NCBI RefSeq assembly: GCF_947623445.1
Contig: NC_135246.1
Coordinates: forward strand, 9,593,856-9,657,855
DNA: 64,000 nucleotides
From: Clavelina lepadiformis
Taxonomy: Eukaryota > Chordata > Ascidiacea > Aplousobranchia > Clavelinidae
Reading direction: 5' to 3'
Both the position numbers and the translations under genes were made by a program. Shown piece by piece: positions 45,928-58,030 of this stretch (positions are counted from its first letter, which is position 1; each line of letters opens with the position of its first letter). The notes under the pieces were generated by a model. That model saw nothing but the letters and a program-made list of their open reading frames with translations, was not told the DNA's origin and did no database searches.

Positions 45928-48900
45928 ATGTCTAAAGAAATACTTAACGAAAATAATCATAAAGCAGAATTCGAAGAAGCGACACCGTTTCTCAATCATA
46001 CTTATCATGATGTTGAAATAAAAGTGGTAGGTACAAAAATTGCATTCATTTTTATTTGATCATTGCTTGCTGATATACCATACTTTGTGGTTGTTGAGAT
46101 TGATATATATTTGAATAGGTTTTGTCTTATAATATCTACTGACTGACATATTTCACAAAGGCATTTTAGAATATAACACTGTACATTGTACACTTACTTT
46201 TTGCTCTAGAAATATGTGTATATGATGATTGTGAAATGTTCGGACAATCAGTGAAATATATTTATACATTGATCGTTCAATTTAAATCAGCTATATATTA
46301 AAATTCAAACTTTCTAAGAAGTTTGTTGCAGACGGGCTGTTTTCTGCCCCATAGCAGATACTTTTTTGCCAAGAATATTTGGTAACTCGATAAAGTGGTA
46401 GTTGGTTGTCATTGTTTGGTATAAGCATAGCTATTCCTACAAATTTTAATTTAACCCAACAGGTCAAAATAGTCAATCCCAGTTCAACCACAGTAAAATT
46501 TAAGGAACATTTACAAGAAGATGGCCATTCCCCCATGGATGATGTGAAAACATTTAAGTATATTGATGCAACCAAATCTCAAATGCCAGATAAGGTTTGT
46601 TGAAAATATTTAGCCCCAGGTGTGAGTGTATCACACTTTTTTGTTACAACTGCTTTTCTAACATAGTAAGTCAACATAATATTTGTTATACAAAGCCATC
46701 TATAAAGCGTTTTACAAAATGATTTTCTGGCGCTATCAAATCTCCATATTGCATCAAAATTAAAAGTTTTAAAATATCTAATATCAAAGTATCCTGAAAT
46801 AATCAAGATTTTGTAATTAATTATGTTTTTTAAAATCTAATCTACAACACAAATACAGTATGAGTGTGTATGTCAAAGTTTTTGTTAGTATTGTTTTATG
46901 ATGACTTGTTTTTTGAGCCCAAGTTTTGATGGAAATGTTATCTTAGTTTGATGAAGTGAATGGTATTCCTGGATCACCTGGTATACCGCTAGTAAACGGT
47001 GAAGCACATGATGCTGAAGCTCAAAAAGTTCTTCAAGGTAATTATTTAGCCATAATACTGTTTTGATGACTTTGCGAAAGGGTTTGTTGTAGCAACAGTT
47101 TACTTGTATGTATTTGTATTAAACAGGCAGGCAACAAAGTGGCCCTTCGGTTTGTGTGTTCACCGTTCCACTTGACCAAAATCCAGACAAAGCATCATGC
47201 AGAGCAGGATCTAGGAGCAAGTCAAGGGAAGGAGCAATTTCTGTGGCACACAACATGGCAAAAGAAAAATACAGGGATAATCTTCAAGAGAAGAAACAAC
47301 AAATCAAACAGACTTTTATACATGCTACTAAAAGGCAAAGCAGTGGCAAACTCAATGCATCTCGAGTAACTCGATATTATGAGGTTAATCACTTCCTTCA
47401 ACAAATATTTTACAACATTATTTCTGCAGTAATTATTGATTTAGAGGAAATCATTAACTAAAGGCAATTTTCATCGTTGACCTATTTAAGCTGCTATTGC
47501 GTTTTTATAACAATTTGACTTCCCAATACCAATCCGTTTATCTTGTAAACTGACATTGCCGTAAAAAGAGTATTTTAATGCTAGGTTGCCCCTGGTGTAA
47601 TAATTGCGGAACAACCTGAGAACAATGACTACGGACAGAAAATACGATCGTAAGTTGTTAAAATCAAGATGGCTATTTCCAATAGCTAATTTTCCCAAAC
47701 TTTATATCACATTTAAGGATGGTGGTTTTCGATCTATTAGTTTTAATGAGTTTGGATCAGTTTTTCACATTACCTTTTGCGTAATCTTACCTGGTGTATA
47801 TTTATTAAGTAACAAGTTGTATGTAAATGCTTTCTTAATTGTATCGTACTACTGTATGTTAATACTGCAGGGGGTCAGTACCAAACATTAACAAAACCAG
47901 GTTATGGACTGGACATAAATCAGCTAGCAGCCGAGCATGGAGTAGTATTTCATCAAGGTGGAAGGTGGATGAACCAGTGGTGCAAAAACCAAACATGTTT
48001 GTCAAACTTCCATTTAAACAAGTGCCTGCGATTACAATGGATAATGAGTACAAAATGCAAGTAAGAAATTCCAAACAATTTTGACATGCCAATATTTCTT
48101 GATATATTTTGGGTATCCTTAATAGCATGATGATTAGAAACAAATTTCTTTAATGTTGTTACAGTAGGTGAAATAATCTGCTAGTTTTTATCACCAGTCC
48201 ACGTATAAGAAGTGCAGAAAAAACTGTAGCCTATGCGTAAACTGCTGAAGTACTGGTAAAAAGCTATGGGACAAACTTATTCCAGGAGTTTGCATTACAT
48301 TTCGATTTTTAGGACGATGTTGTATTACCTGGAGAAGATTTAAGAGCAACTACAGCATTTGCACTATCAAGGATACGTCAAGCTATAAAGAGAATGCCTT
48401 CTCTATCAAAAATGAGCACATCTCAAGGACGTCTTTTGAAGGCTCGACTAAAACCTCTACGCCCAGTAGCTGTAAAAAGTTGTTGTTGCCATTTTATTGA
48501 TTTAATGTTCTCGTGTGTAAGAAGTAGACATTGGGTTAAGATGCCATTTTCAAGAAGACAAACATTCAACTTCAGTTAGGGTTCAGAGAAAAACAAAACT
48601 GACTCTCATCGTTTAAAAATTTATGTGTATCTGGTCTCACGTTGTGAGAGAACTCTTGTAAGCATCTAATGCTATCAGTTACACATGTTGTTTTGTTTGA
48701 AGAACAAATAGCCTTTGTCTTTCGTTTTACCAGTTATACAAAGCTTTATGTATGGTGGATCAGATACCATTACAACATGCTAACATTAATAGACTAAATG
48801 ACAGCTGCAATTTTTATCACTATCTAGTAATGGCCAATCTGTTAATTTCGTGCAGTTAAATGGGCCAAGCATATACTCCTGTTGTGGTGTTCAGCCTGAA

Positions 48901-49725
48901 TTTCGTAAACAAGGTTATTCGCCCAGCCCAAGTCGGCAAAGATATTTAAAGGAGCAATTTCGGGAGGTACAACTTTTGTTAATTTTTATTTTAATTTAAG
49001 TATCATTAGCTGTATGAATAACCGAAATTATTCTAAAATATTCTTGGTGTGTAAGGCATGTGACCAGCGCAAGAACGCCAAGATCGCTTTAGGGGACGAA
49101 TATGAGAGACGGTTAAACGCAAACTCCAGTAGCCCAGATCAATCTATTCATAGAACCTCACCAGAACCGTAAGTTTACAACGAGGCTATTGTTATTAGCC
49201 AGCCGTTTCTGTTAAATAATTGCAAGTTCTAACTCCATTGCTTTAAAATACGATTGGATCTTAGTTTGTTTGTCAAAGTACTGTTGTATCACATAAAGAG
49301 CCTATGATTAATTTAAGACAAGACTAACTTAAACCGGAGATAGTACTATTCAAAGACGTTTACTATCTGATGATATTAGATTGCCGCCATCACCACTACG
49401 CCAATTTTAAGCAACTTGCAAATGTAATTAAAGCAATGTCATCGATTCCTAAAGCAGAATAAATAATTGCGATGGGATATTTTTTATTAAATCTTTTGTT
49501 GTTTCTTTGTGTAGTGAACAAGATCCTGATTATCAAAATGGCATCTACCCTTACAACATTGGAGAAAACTTTGAATACAATAACACTAGGCGAGAAGGAA
49601 ATAAAATAACACAAGATGCAGATGGAAATGATAGAATAAACTCACTTTTATCTAGGCATAAAACTAACCCCAAAATGGAAGAAAAGTTTAATTCAATGAA
49701 TTTGGATGGTAGCGTTATCTACTGA
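45928..49725 (+). CDS. Unrecognised 475-aa protein, ten exons
   Basis: I do not recognise this protein. Exons: 45928-46026, 46463-46594, 46947-47037, 47127-47383, 47585-47649, 47871-48060, 48313-48471, 48856-48966, 49056-49168 and 49515-49725. Every intron is GT-AG and all phases agree over 1428 coding bases, which is strong evidence for a real gene. The protein is hydrophilic, with no signal peptide or membrane segment. Visible parts: an acidic N-terminus; a Lys/Arg/Gln-rich helix-prone segment in exon 4 (YRDNLQEKKQQIKQTF); a compact Trp-containing middle in exon 6 (KPNMFVKLPFKQVPAITMDN); a basic helix in exon 7 (FALSRIRQAIKRM); SPSPSRQRYLKEQFRE in exon 8; and an Asn/Asp-rich tail ending in VIY. 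It is probably cytosolic or nuclear. It converges on THOC1, with 734 bp between the stop codons. Confidence 0.85.
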
Positions 49726-50459
49726 ATATCACATTGTGAATTTGCAATGCTTTTATTCAAATATGTTACCATGTTTTTTGCAACAACAACAAATCGCCTT
49801 CTCCAGAAAATCATGACCTCACTTATGTCGTATATTGTAAGGCATGTAAGTGCCTTCAAGAACTTTTTATCTTTTGTCAGCAAGCACTAATCTATGTCAA
49901 CAACACTTTATTCATTTCACTGTGGCGCTTATAAAAGAAGCCTTGTTTGAAAAAGCCATATTTTCATTTTCTACATGTATTAGTGTTATTATGTCACTGT
50001 GATGTTTGTAATACACAGAATATTTCTTTAACTGTTGATACTATCTTTGTGCTAGATGAAGCATCCGTTGATCTAAGATTTTTGAAGACAGCACTTAGCA
50101 CAGTAACACCTAATTATAAAAACTTATGCCCGCACATTGATACCACCTGGTTGATGTGGCTTAGCATGTGTCATTATCTAGCCATCCCAAAAAATAACAG
50201 CCTAACATATGGTTTTGGTTATTTATTGCAAAAAGCAAGGCAGTGGACTAACAAAGGGTGCATAAAAAGGAATGACATCATAATTCTAATATGCCATCAC
50301 ATTTTTGAAGTATAATCCACCCAAAACACTTGGAACACATTCAACAATTTAAAAGACAAAGTAAAGACTGAATCAACCTTTACTACACTCAGTTTGTCCA
50401 TTCTGTTGACAGCACTCTCAATGTCAGTCATTTAAAAGCTGAGAAAAGCATAGTTGATT
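49726..50459. other. Interval between convergent genes
   Basis: Holds the 3' ends of the 475-aa gene (+) and THOC1 (-). A TTTATT at 50221-50226 reads AATAAA on the minus strand and may end THOC1. An open frame at 49947-50315 (+) starts with TTG and lacks an early ATG; I do not call it. Confidence 0.45.
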
Positions 50460-53400
50460 TCATTTGATGTCTTGAGCTAGATTTTCTAAGTCTGCTGACT
50501 TCAGGGCTTGAGCCAAGGTAGTCCTAGTTGCTTGTTGCTTAGCTGAGTCTTGCCAAGTTACTAATGTTTGCCTTGCCTGAAAAAGTGAGACATTGTTTAA
50601 TAAAAGTTTGATGATTGATTTTCTGATACCCTCTATGTACCATTACAAAAATGAACCGACCTGCAAGGCAACATCATCCGAGTCCTCTTGTATTTCTTTA
50701 ATATCCTTTGGTTTTAAATTTAGAAGTGGCGCCAATTTTTTCCAGTTCTGACTAAGCTTTGCAGCCAGGTTGCTAATATCTTCACTGCTCAGTTTGTCAG
50801 AGGCGTTTGCTAGAACAATTACAAGGAATTTTAGGACAAGATGTAAATGGAATATAGTTCAAATAAAAGGCATCGCATCTATATCGAAGCATGTCCGCTG
50901 ACAACTCTATAAAAAAAAGCTTTATTGTAAAATAACACAAAAATTCTTGTTTGATTATCTTGTAGTTTGGTAGCATAATCACAACCACTTCATGAGATAA
51001 CTTAAAAAATTCATCTTCTTTACAGTTTTGTTCTGGTGTGTTGTCATCCAGGTTGTCATCAAGAAGGTTGCTGTCATCCTCATCTTCACCAATATCTTCA
51101 TCATTGTCAGCCTCACCGAGCACATCATCTGCACAAAATAAGATATTATAAAGAACGTTTGAAGGTAAATCAATGTGCACTAATGATCGTGCGACAAGGC
51201 GACAAATTTCAGTTTCGGAAGATGACTGCAAAAATGTTGCATCACGTTGCTTCTAACAAAACATTCTGCAAAAATACTCTGTAACATTAAACTTTGCCAT
51301 TAAAATCTTATGACACTCTGGCAAATTTCCAATACACAGATTTGGAAACTAATTATACAAAAAGCACATTTTGATCAGAAAACTACACGATTTGATACCA
51401 TCTTTGTTGTCACTTCCTTCATCTTTTAAATCCTCATCTTGAGAAAGATCTTCAGTGTCTTCCTCTGGTTTAAGAGCAATCTCTGCTGGAGGTGTCTAGG
51501 ATTTAAAAAAAAAACAGTTTAATTTTTCTAACTTCTTTTTTGAAAATTCATGAAAACACAGCATGCAATCATTAACCAGTTGATTTAAAAACATACTGGA
51601 AAATCTTTTGCCAATTTTGACATGACAGTATTCAAGTAATCAGGCACTGCTTTGAACTGCATTTGGGCAGGTTGGCTGGTGAAGAAAAGATGACTGCGAT
51701 GGGAAAGCAAACGTAATGCTTTCCATTGAAAGTTAGACTTTTTGACAAGTCTACAAAAGTAATAACGAATAAATAAACAGGATCTGAAAGGAGCAAAATC
51801 TTGAGAGTAACATATAATGCACAGCACAAATAACAAACCCCAACACTGGAGAACAATTTGTTAGGCAGATGTATCAATTGCGACTGCAATCATTGCTTTA
51901 TGATTCGCATTGAACAATATTCTATTAGCCTTAGCAATATCTGCTCTGCCTAATAAATATTTTCTACAATGTGTTGGTTCAGATATTTGCTCTGCGCATA
52001 TCTTCCGTACTTATTACAAAGTTGATGGTGACTGAACCATGTTAACCCAAGTTTATAGTAAAATAAAAAAACAAGATATAGGTTTGCACTCTGAAGGTTA
52101 AGTTTATTTTTGATTTTTCTACTTGAGCTTTCGCAAACATAAGTTTGCTTCTTCAGGTGTACTAAGAAAATCATACTTATGCTGTTCCTCAACAGTATTT
52201 TTAGGACCGGCTTGTTCTATGCATTCCATAAAGTAATCCTGCAAGGACGGAAGAAATTCTCTTGATGTTGATCGACAAGCAGCCAAGTTATCAGGATGCA
52301 GGTTCCACAAACGTGTAAGTTCAGCACTGTCAGGTAAATGAGTAAACGCCTTAAAAATGTCTGCTGTTTACTGCCAACGTAATAATGAGTGAACCACAAG
52401 CTGAGATTCCTACCTTCCCATGCCCAAATTATTTCCACTTATAAACTCTTCAACAATAGATGGCTCTCCGGTTTTTCTTCGCTTGGAGGATGGACTGCCA
52501 TCTTGTTTTGTATTTTGTTGTGTTTTTGCAGGAGTCTTCATAAAACTTGGACACCCATCGTTTTTCCAGGCTATCCAAAATTCTTCTCGATCAAGTAAGT
52601 GCTAAAAAGGAAATAAAAGCGGGTAAGTAATAAGCTGGTAAGTTTGTGATAAAATTCCAGCCATCCACTTCCAGCAAACCCGAAAATTATTTCATAACTA
52701 ATGAGTTAATCATGTAACAGTTATTATAAAATCAGGTACACAAGTAAGAGGTATAAATTTGTTGTTATTCTATTTCATTATTACTACAAATATTAAAATA
52801 ATAAATACTCTGATGTATTTTGCAAAATGCCTCCCGTCTGGAGGTGTTTCTTTGAGAAGTTCATATATTTTAGGTTCTGATTCACTGATCCAACTCTTCA
52901 TATTATCAGTTAAGACCAAGTTGGCACTAAAAAATGCAAGAAAACAAAAGTAAAATCACATCATAAGTTAGTAAAATTTAAAAGCACGATAATTTAATAT
53001 AGTAAATGCAACTAATTACCCTTTAAATTTTACATTGGCAGTGAGGTAGCGAAAAAGTATTAAAAACTGAATGAGAATCTGTCTACGAAACATCCCATCA
53101 TTCAACTGCAGCTCTGTTAACTTTTCCGATGTCAAAAACTTGGGAAAGTAATTTCTAGACAAAAATACAATTATTGATATTTCTTATTTCAAATGTACTT
53201 CAACTACTTCGGTTAGCATACTTTGGTGGAGGTTGTGATATTTTATTTTGCCATACTTACCTTTTGCTTTGTGTGGAAGATGACTTGCTTCCCCTTCCAA
53301 CATCTTCAAGTTTGAAACTTGAAAATATTCTAAACACACATTCTGCATTCTGTAACAGAATATTTAAAAATCCTCATTCCTTGAAGCATTAGGCTACTTT

Positions 53401-56400
53401 GTATATATTTCAAAATCATCTATACATCAAACATTACCATCACAATAAAACTTAACAGTGTACCTCTGTAAACTTCCCCCAAGTGTCTTTTGTATAGCAT
53501 TGCACTGGATATCGAAAGATATCCTGAAGACTCCAGATGTTTTGATACAACTTGTAATCAACAACGGTACTGCAAAGCAGACACATATTTTCCAGTATTA
53601 CAAGTTGATAAATACCAACTATGCATCAATTAAAGCAAAAGAAAATGTGCCTTTTTCATGTTTTAATTTAAAAAAAAAATTGCAGAACCTTTGGAAGGTA
53701 GCTGGGGACCCTTCTTCTTCTGGTTTGCTATCTACTTCCATCTTTTCACCACTATAACCATTTTCTGCAGTTTCTTTCTTTAATGTTGTGCTTTCAAGAT
53801 CTTTGTTGAACACGGTCACATTCTCCAAGTTAAACTGACTAACCTGAGTCACAATGAGCAACAGATTGTGATCCACATCAAATTTATCAATGTTTTAAAA
53901 CTTGAAGAGGACATAAGTGCTACAGCCACCACTTGACGAGAACAAACTACCAGTACAACATACTTCACCAATCAAGGAATGAAACAGAAGCACAATTTTT
54001 CTACTCACAATCACTGACAGGCTTTAATGAAAACATTCATGCACTAAACACACATTTAGGCAAGTAAGTAATTAGGTAATCAGAAATTTCATAAGATCAA
54101 CTCACTAAATTTAATGCTGATTTTTCTGACAGTGGAAAGAGACGAGCAAGAAAAAGCTGTATGCGTCCACAGAACACAGTATTAATTGACTGTGACAGTC
54201 TTCGCAGCAAGTCATTGCACATTCGAAGTAGATAGTTTTTACCTGAATAAGCAAAATAACTGCACAGTCTCATAGTAGATAATACAGTAGGCATTTAAAA
54301 ATCTGCCAAAATACTGCTTCAAACAATAGCGTTTGATTTTCCAATTTCTACCTGCAGTATAAAAGAGACTGGATTTCCAAACTGACACTCTTTCTTCAAT
54401 ATACTTAAAAACCACATCGCATGCATCCAAAGTAAAGCAGTCCAAGACATCTCCAAGTAATATAAAAGGGATGCTAGGTGAACAAAGCCCTGAAAAGAAA
54501 TGAATAGCATTTAATTGTTGGAACTGTTGGATGATTATTTATTATAGTCAGTTGGCAACACTACATGCTTTACCTACAGTCAGTGTGTTCTCTAAGCAAT
54601 GTGCATTTGCGTGCATACATAGGCCCTGAAGTATAAACTTTAAATATTTACTCCAGAGAGGTTATTTTAATCAGAAAGAGATAAAACTATCCTGCATGGC
54701 TTTTTACCAGACTCAATTCAGTTATTTATGTTGTAGCTGGTATATACAGTACTGTATTTGTATGCTATGGTCTATACATCTTTATCCTTCAACTAAGAAA
54801 ATTATTTGCCCAACTTTAATAGTTATCATCTCTTCCATCTTCTTGCTAACGAACTAACAGTAGCTTCCAAAAAAGTTAAAACTTTCTTTCATTATTCAAA
54901 CTATCTAATTTTGACAGTGGATTTCCAGTTCATTTCTTTATAAAGCCAATTATAATGGAACAGATATGCCTAGATATAGTCAAATGTTTTCAACAAAATT
55001 ATCAGTTATAAATATTTCCATGCTGTACAGCTTAGTTGGAAACCTAGAATTTCCGCCATACTAAAAGAAAGCACATGAGATGTATCCAACAAAATGTTCT
55101 TTTTGGCTTTATCCATGTCAAAAAACCTAGCTCCGCCACTGTTGACTTTTACTACATGCATATACTAAAATAACATATGATAATCAGCCACTGCATACTG
55201 CGTTATGAATATACGGTTTTGTGTGAAGCCACTGAAGCACACCTATGATAATGTAAACAAACATAGACTGCAAGCAAATTTAAAACCTTGAAATAATGAA
55301 CTGTAACTACAATTACTACTTAAATACCCGTAAATTACAAACACAGATATACTCCAATAAATTGCAAAACACCAACTTTTTTATGAAAAATCTGTTATGG
55401 CCTCTTTTCAGAAAGCCAAGAAACTCTTTCGTTGGGCTAACTTTAAAGTAAAAACTCCTGGATTTTTTTTAACTGGTTCATGCATATAATTGTACAATGA
55501 TAATGATCAAAACTTAGCAATGTTATTTTCTTAAATGAACATGGCTAATCTGACTTTTGCTTAGTAAACATTTTTTAAAGAATAGCTTCCATAGCATTCA
55601 TATAGCTTCACTTCATTAAGAACCTCGATAAAAACTCCTGTATATATATATACATATGTTATAAAACAACTCCAGTCCCTCAGCTTAGTTCAAACCCACA
55701 GCACAACACAACCCACATTTCTTGTAAAATAGGAGTGTATTTGTATAAATAACAACATTCGTATTATGGCAACCTCTATGTTAAAAATATGCTACCTTGT
55801 TTGGCCACAGAAACTGATGCAGTTATTATATGCAATAGTGTAGTTATTGCTCCAGGTGCTTCTGAGATGTTTTTATCAGAAATTTTGTCACGTACAAGGT
55901 CCCTTAAAATTTGGTCAACAGCTGTCTTTTTCTCTGCCTCGGAACCAGTGTAATTGTTACAGAATCTTACAAATTGAGGAAGGCTCTCCATGTTGTTGTC
56001 CGCTATATCTTTGCTAAGCACCTTCTAAACATTAAGCAAAAATACACAACATAGTCTTAACTTATAATGGCTATATTTTGATACATTAGGCTACAGCTAG
56101 ATGCAAGTTTTGCAATGCAAATTTACAGCAAAACTTGCGATTGTTCTTTGAAAATGTCTTTAAATTTCTAAAAAGAGCAAAATCGGCAATATAAGCATGG
56201 TCCATTTTTTATAGAAAGATGAAATCACGAGCGACGCTCTTTATGCTCATCAAGTAGCGAGAGCCCCGACAGGAAAGTATGGCAGTTTTCGACGAGAGAT
56301 CATGCGTGCAAACTTGCAAACTTTGTCAAGATGGCGTCATTACTGTGCACTGAAGCTTTAATTATTTGTATAATTATTGTAATTTAGCATTCAAAAAATC

Positions 56401-57020
56401 AGCTTTTCTGTTTATTTATTAGAAATCTGCGTGGTGAGTAAAATATTTTACCTGCAAGGTACCACACTTTCCACCATCTGACCATGCCTATGGGTGAGAA
56501 AGATGATATTTTAAAGAGCTGTTGCCCAGTTCTGGCTACCAGTGCTCCAGCATTTCAAGGTAATCAATTGTCAGAATATGTCATGAATAAGTATTGAACT
56601 CTAGATCTATAGGTTACGGGCCCAACTCGAAACTGTGGCAGTTTTTGAAGAGAAATAGTGAAACGAAATTTTAGCGTGATGGAGTGCACTGACGCGTTAG
56701 TTCCCGGTTTATTTAAATTATAATTTATCAGCTTTTAAGCAACCAGCTTTGCCTGGTTTATTTTTTATAATGCGACGTTAACATGTAGAAGTCCGGTGTG
56801 CAAGTTGATAAGTCTCGTTCGTGCATGTGCCACACTTTCCATTATGGAGTACAGGAAGTCTGAATACAGTGGCTTGCATAATCAAGCTTAGTTCTAATAC
56901 TACTAACTTATTAATTTATTATTAATACGGTAAAATTCTAATTCAAATAGCCTAGGCTATTTTCCAACTTACCTTAAATTCGGATCGTGCATTTTCAAAT
57001 AAAAACTCGGAAGAACCCAT
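50460..57020 (-). CDS. THOC1: THO complex subunit 1
   Basis: Nuclear subunit of the THO/TREX complex, which couples transcription to mRNA packaging and export. Predicted 704 aa; human THOC1 is 657. Sixteen exons (minus): 57020-56973, 56024-55796, 54489-54352, 54242-54106, 53843-53689, 53569-53464, 53349-53261, 53154-53020, 52926-52809, 52601-52414, 52326-52177, 51750-51597, 51495-51399, 51128-51024, 50809-50661 and 50576-50460; all phases agree. Family landmarks: [49 protein letters not shown] and [12 protein letters not shown] in the N-terminal half; KFLTSEKL and [11 protein letters not shown] in the middle; [11 protein letters not shown] later; a long acidic linker in exons 13-14; then a C-terminal death domain (about 620-695; [20 protein letters not shown]). 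Introns 1 and 2 are long (948 and 1306 bp). The ATG at 57020 is followed by a perfect GTAAGT donor. Confidence 0.96.
56272..56472. repeat. GGAAAGTATGGCA TIR family, copy B (THOC1 intron 1)
   Basis: 201 bp from GGAAAGTATGGCAG to GTACCACACTTTCC. The inverted ends are nearly perfect. The interior aligns with copy A (GCTTTAATTATTTG..., CAGCTTTTCTGTTTATTTATTA). It lies in intron 1 of THOC1, 156 bp from copy C in the same orientation. Confidence 0.75.
56628..56840. repeat. GGAAAGTATGGCA TIR family, copy C (THOC1 intron 1)
   Basis: About 213 bp from GAAACTGTGGCAG to GTGCCACACTTTCC. More diverged at its left end than copies A and B. In the same orientation as copy B and in the same intron. Confidence 0.7.
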
Positions 57021-57928
57021 TTTTCAATATCTATAGGCTTAGGTTTAATGAAATTGTTGATCGCTGGCAAACTTGACAAACATTTGACAAGTGAAGGCGG
57101 CTGGCGGCATCAAACGTTGGCTTTGGCATCCACTGCAATAGTCATTTGGCTTTCCTTTTTATGGTTGGCAGGCAAGCAAGGCTGCCACCATGCTGCCATA
57201 TGGTTTGAAAGCGCCATCTAAAATTTTGTTTTCGAAACCGCCAATTACAAACAACAAAATTTTGTGTTTGAAAATTCAATGTATGTTGTTTAATGTATTC
57301 TTCGGGAACGTACTTAGTTTTGTTTTACGATTTTGTCGGTTTTTTTAGGAAGCACTAAAAGCCTGGAAACGCTGAAAATCAGCATGGTTAAGAGTAGAAA
57401 CACATTTTTTTTCATTTATATTTTGTATTTTCATTCAGCCTTTTCAGTTCTTTCAATCTTTTCAGGCCTTCAGTGAAATCAGATTTTTACAACATATAGG
57501 CCGTAACATTGCAATTCGTCATACGTCTATACTTCTTAACTCTATAGAAATGTTGTTGAGTTGTTCCTGATCCACGATGGCGGCTAATTTGATATTATTT
57601 TATTGGCAAATAACATGTGCCTAATCACAGGCATAAGTTGATGTGGAGAAACGTGTCAACAGAGCGTCTGTGTTTCTCCTTGTCTTTACGATGACTGACT
57701 CGAAATGCAAATTGTGCAATAGACAGTGAAATACACTTTGGCTTTTTTCGCAAATAAATGGTAGCGGTGTTCTGCTGCTACGTAGCGGACAGATAGGGAA
57801 CGCTACAATCTATTCAAAGTTTCTTTACATGGTTACCTATTGATCGTTATGTTTGCCTGCTATGTTTAAGAATGAAGGAGTTAAAAAAAAGTTTAGTTTT
57901 ATAATATTACAATTACTCGAATACCCGG
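57021..57928. other. Upstream region of THOC1
   Basis: Contains the presumed THOC1 promoter. No gene, CpG-island-like patch or recognisable element could be supported. Confidence 0.4.
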
Positions 57929-58030
57929 AGGTGGAAAGTCGGTACTTAGAAAAAAATGTACCGACGGCTCCGGTATTCGGTACTACTTTAAAAAAGTAAT
58001 TCGGTACTTTGCCGGTAGGTACTTGGTACC

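Noticed and set aside
49947-50315. 122-codon open frame (+) that seems to begin with a signal peptide
   Set aside because: The apparent first residue is a TTG codon, and no ATG lies before the hydrophobic stretch. It falls between two convergent genes and is probably chance.
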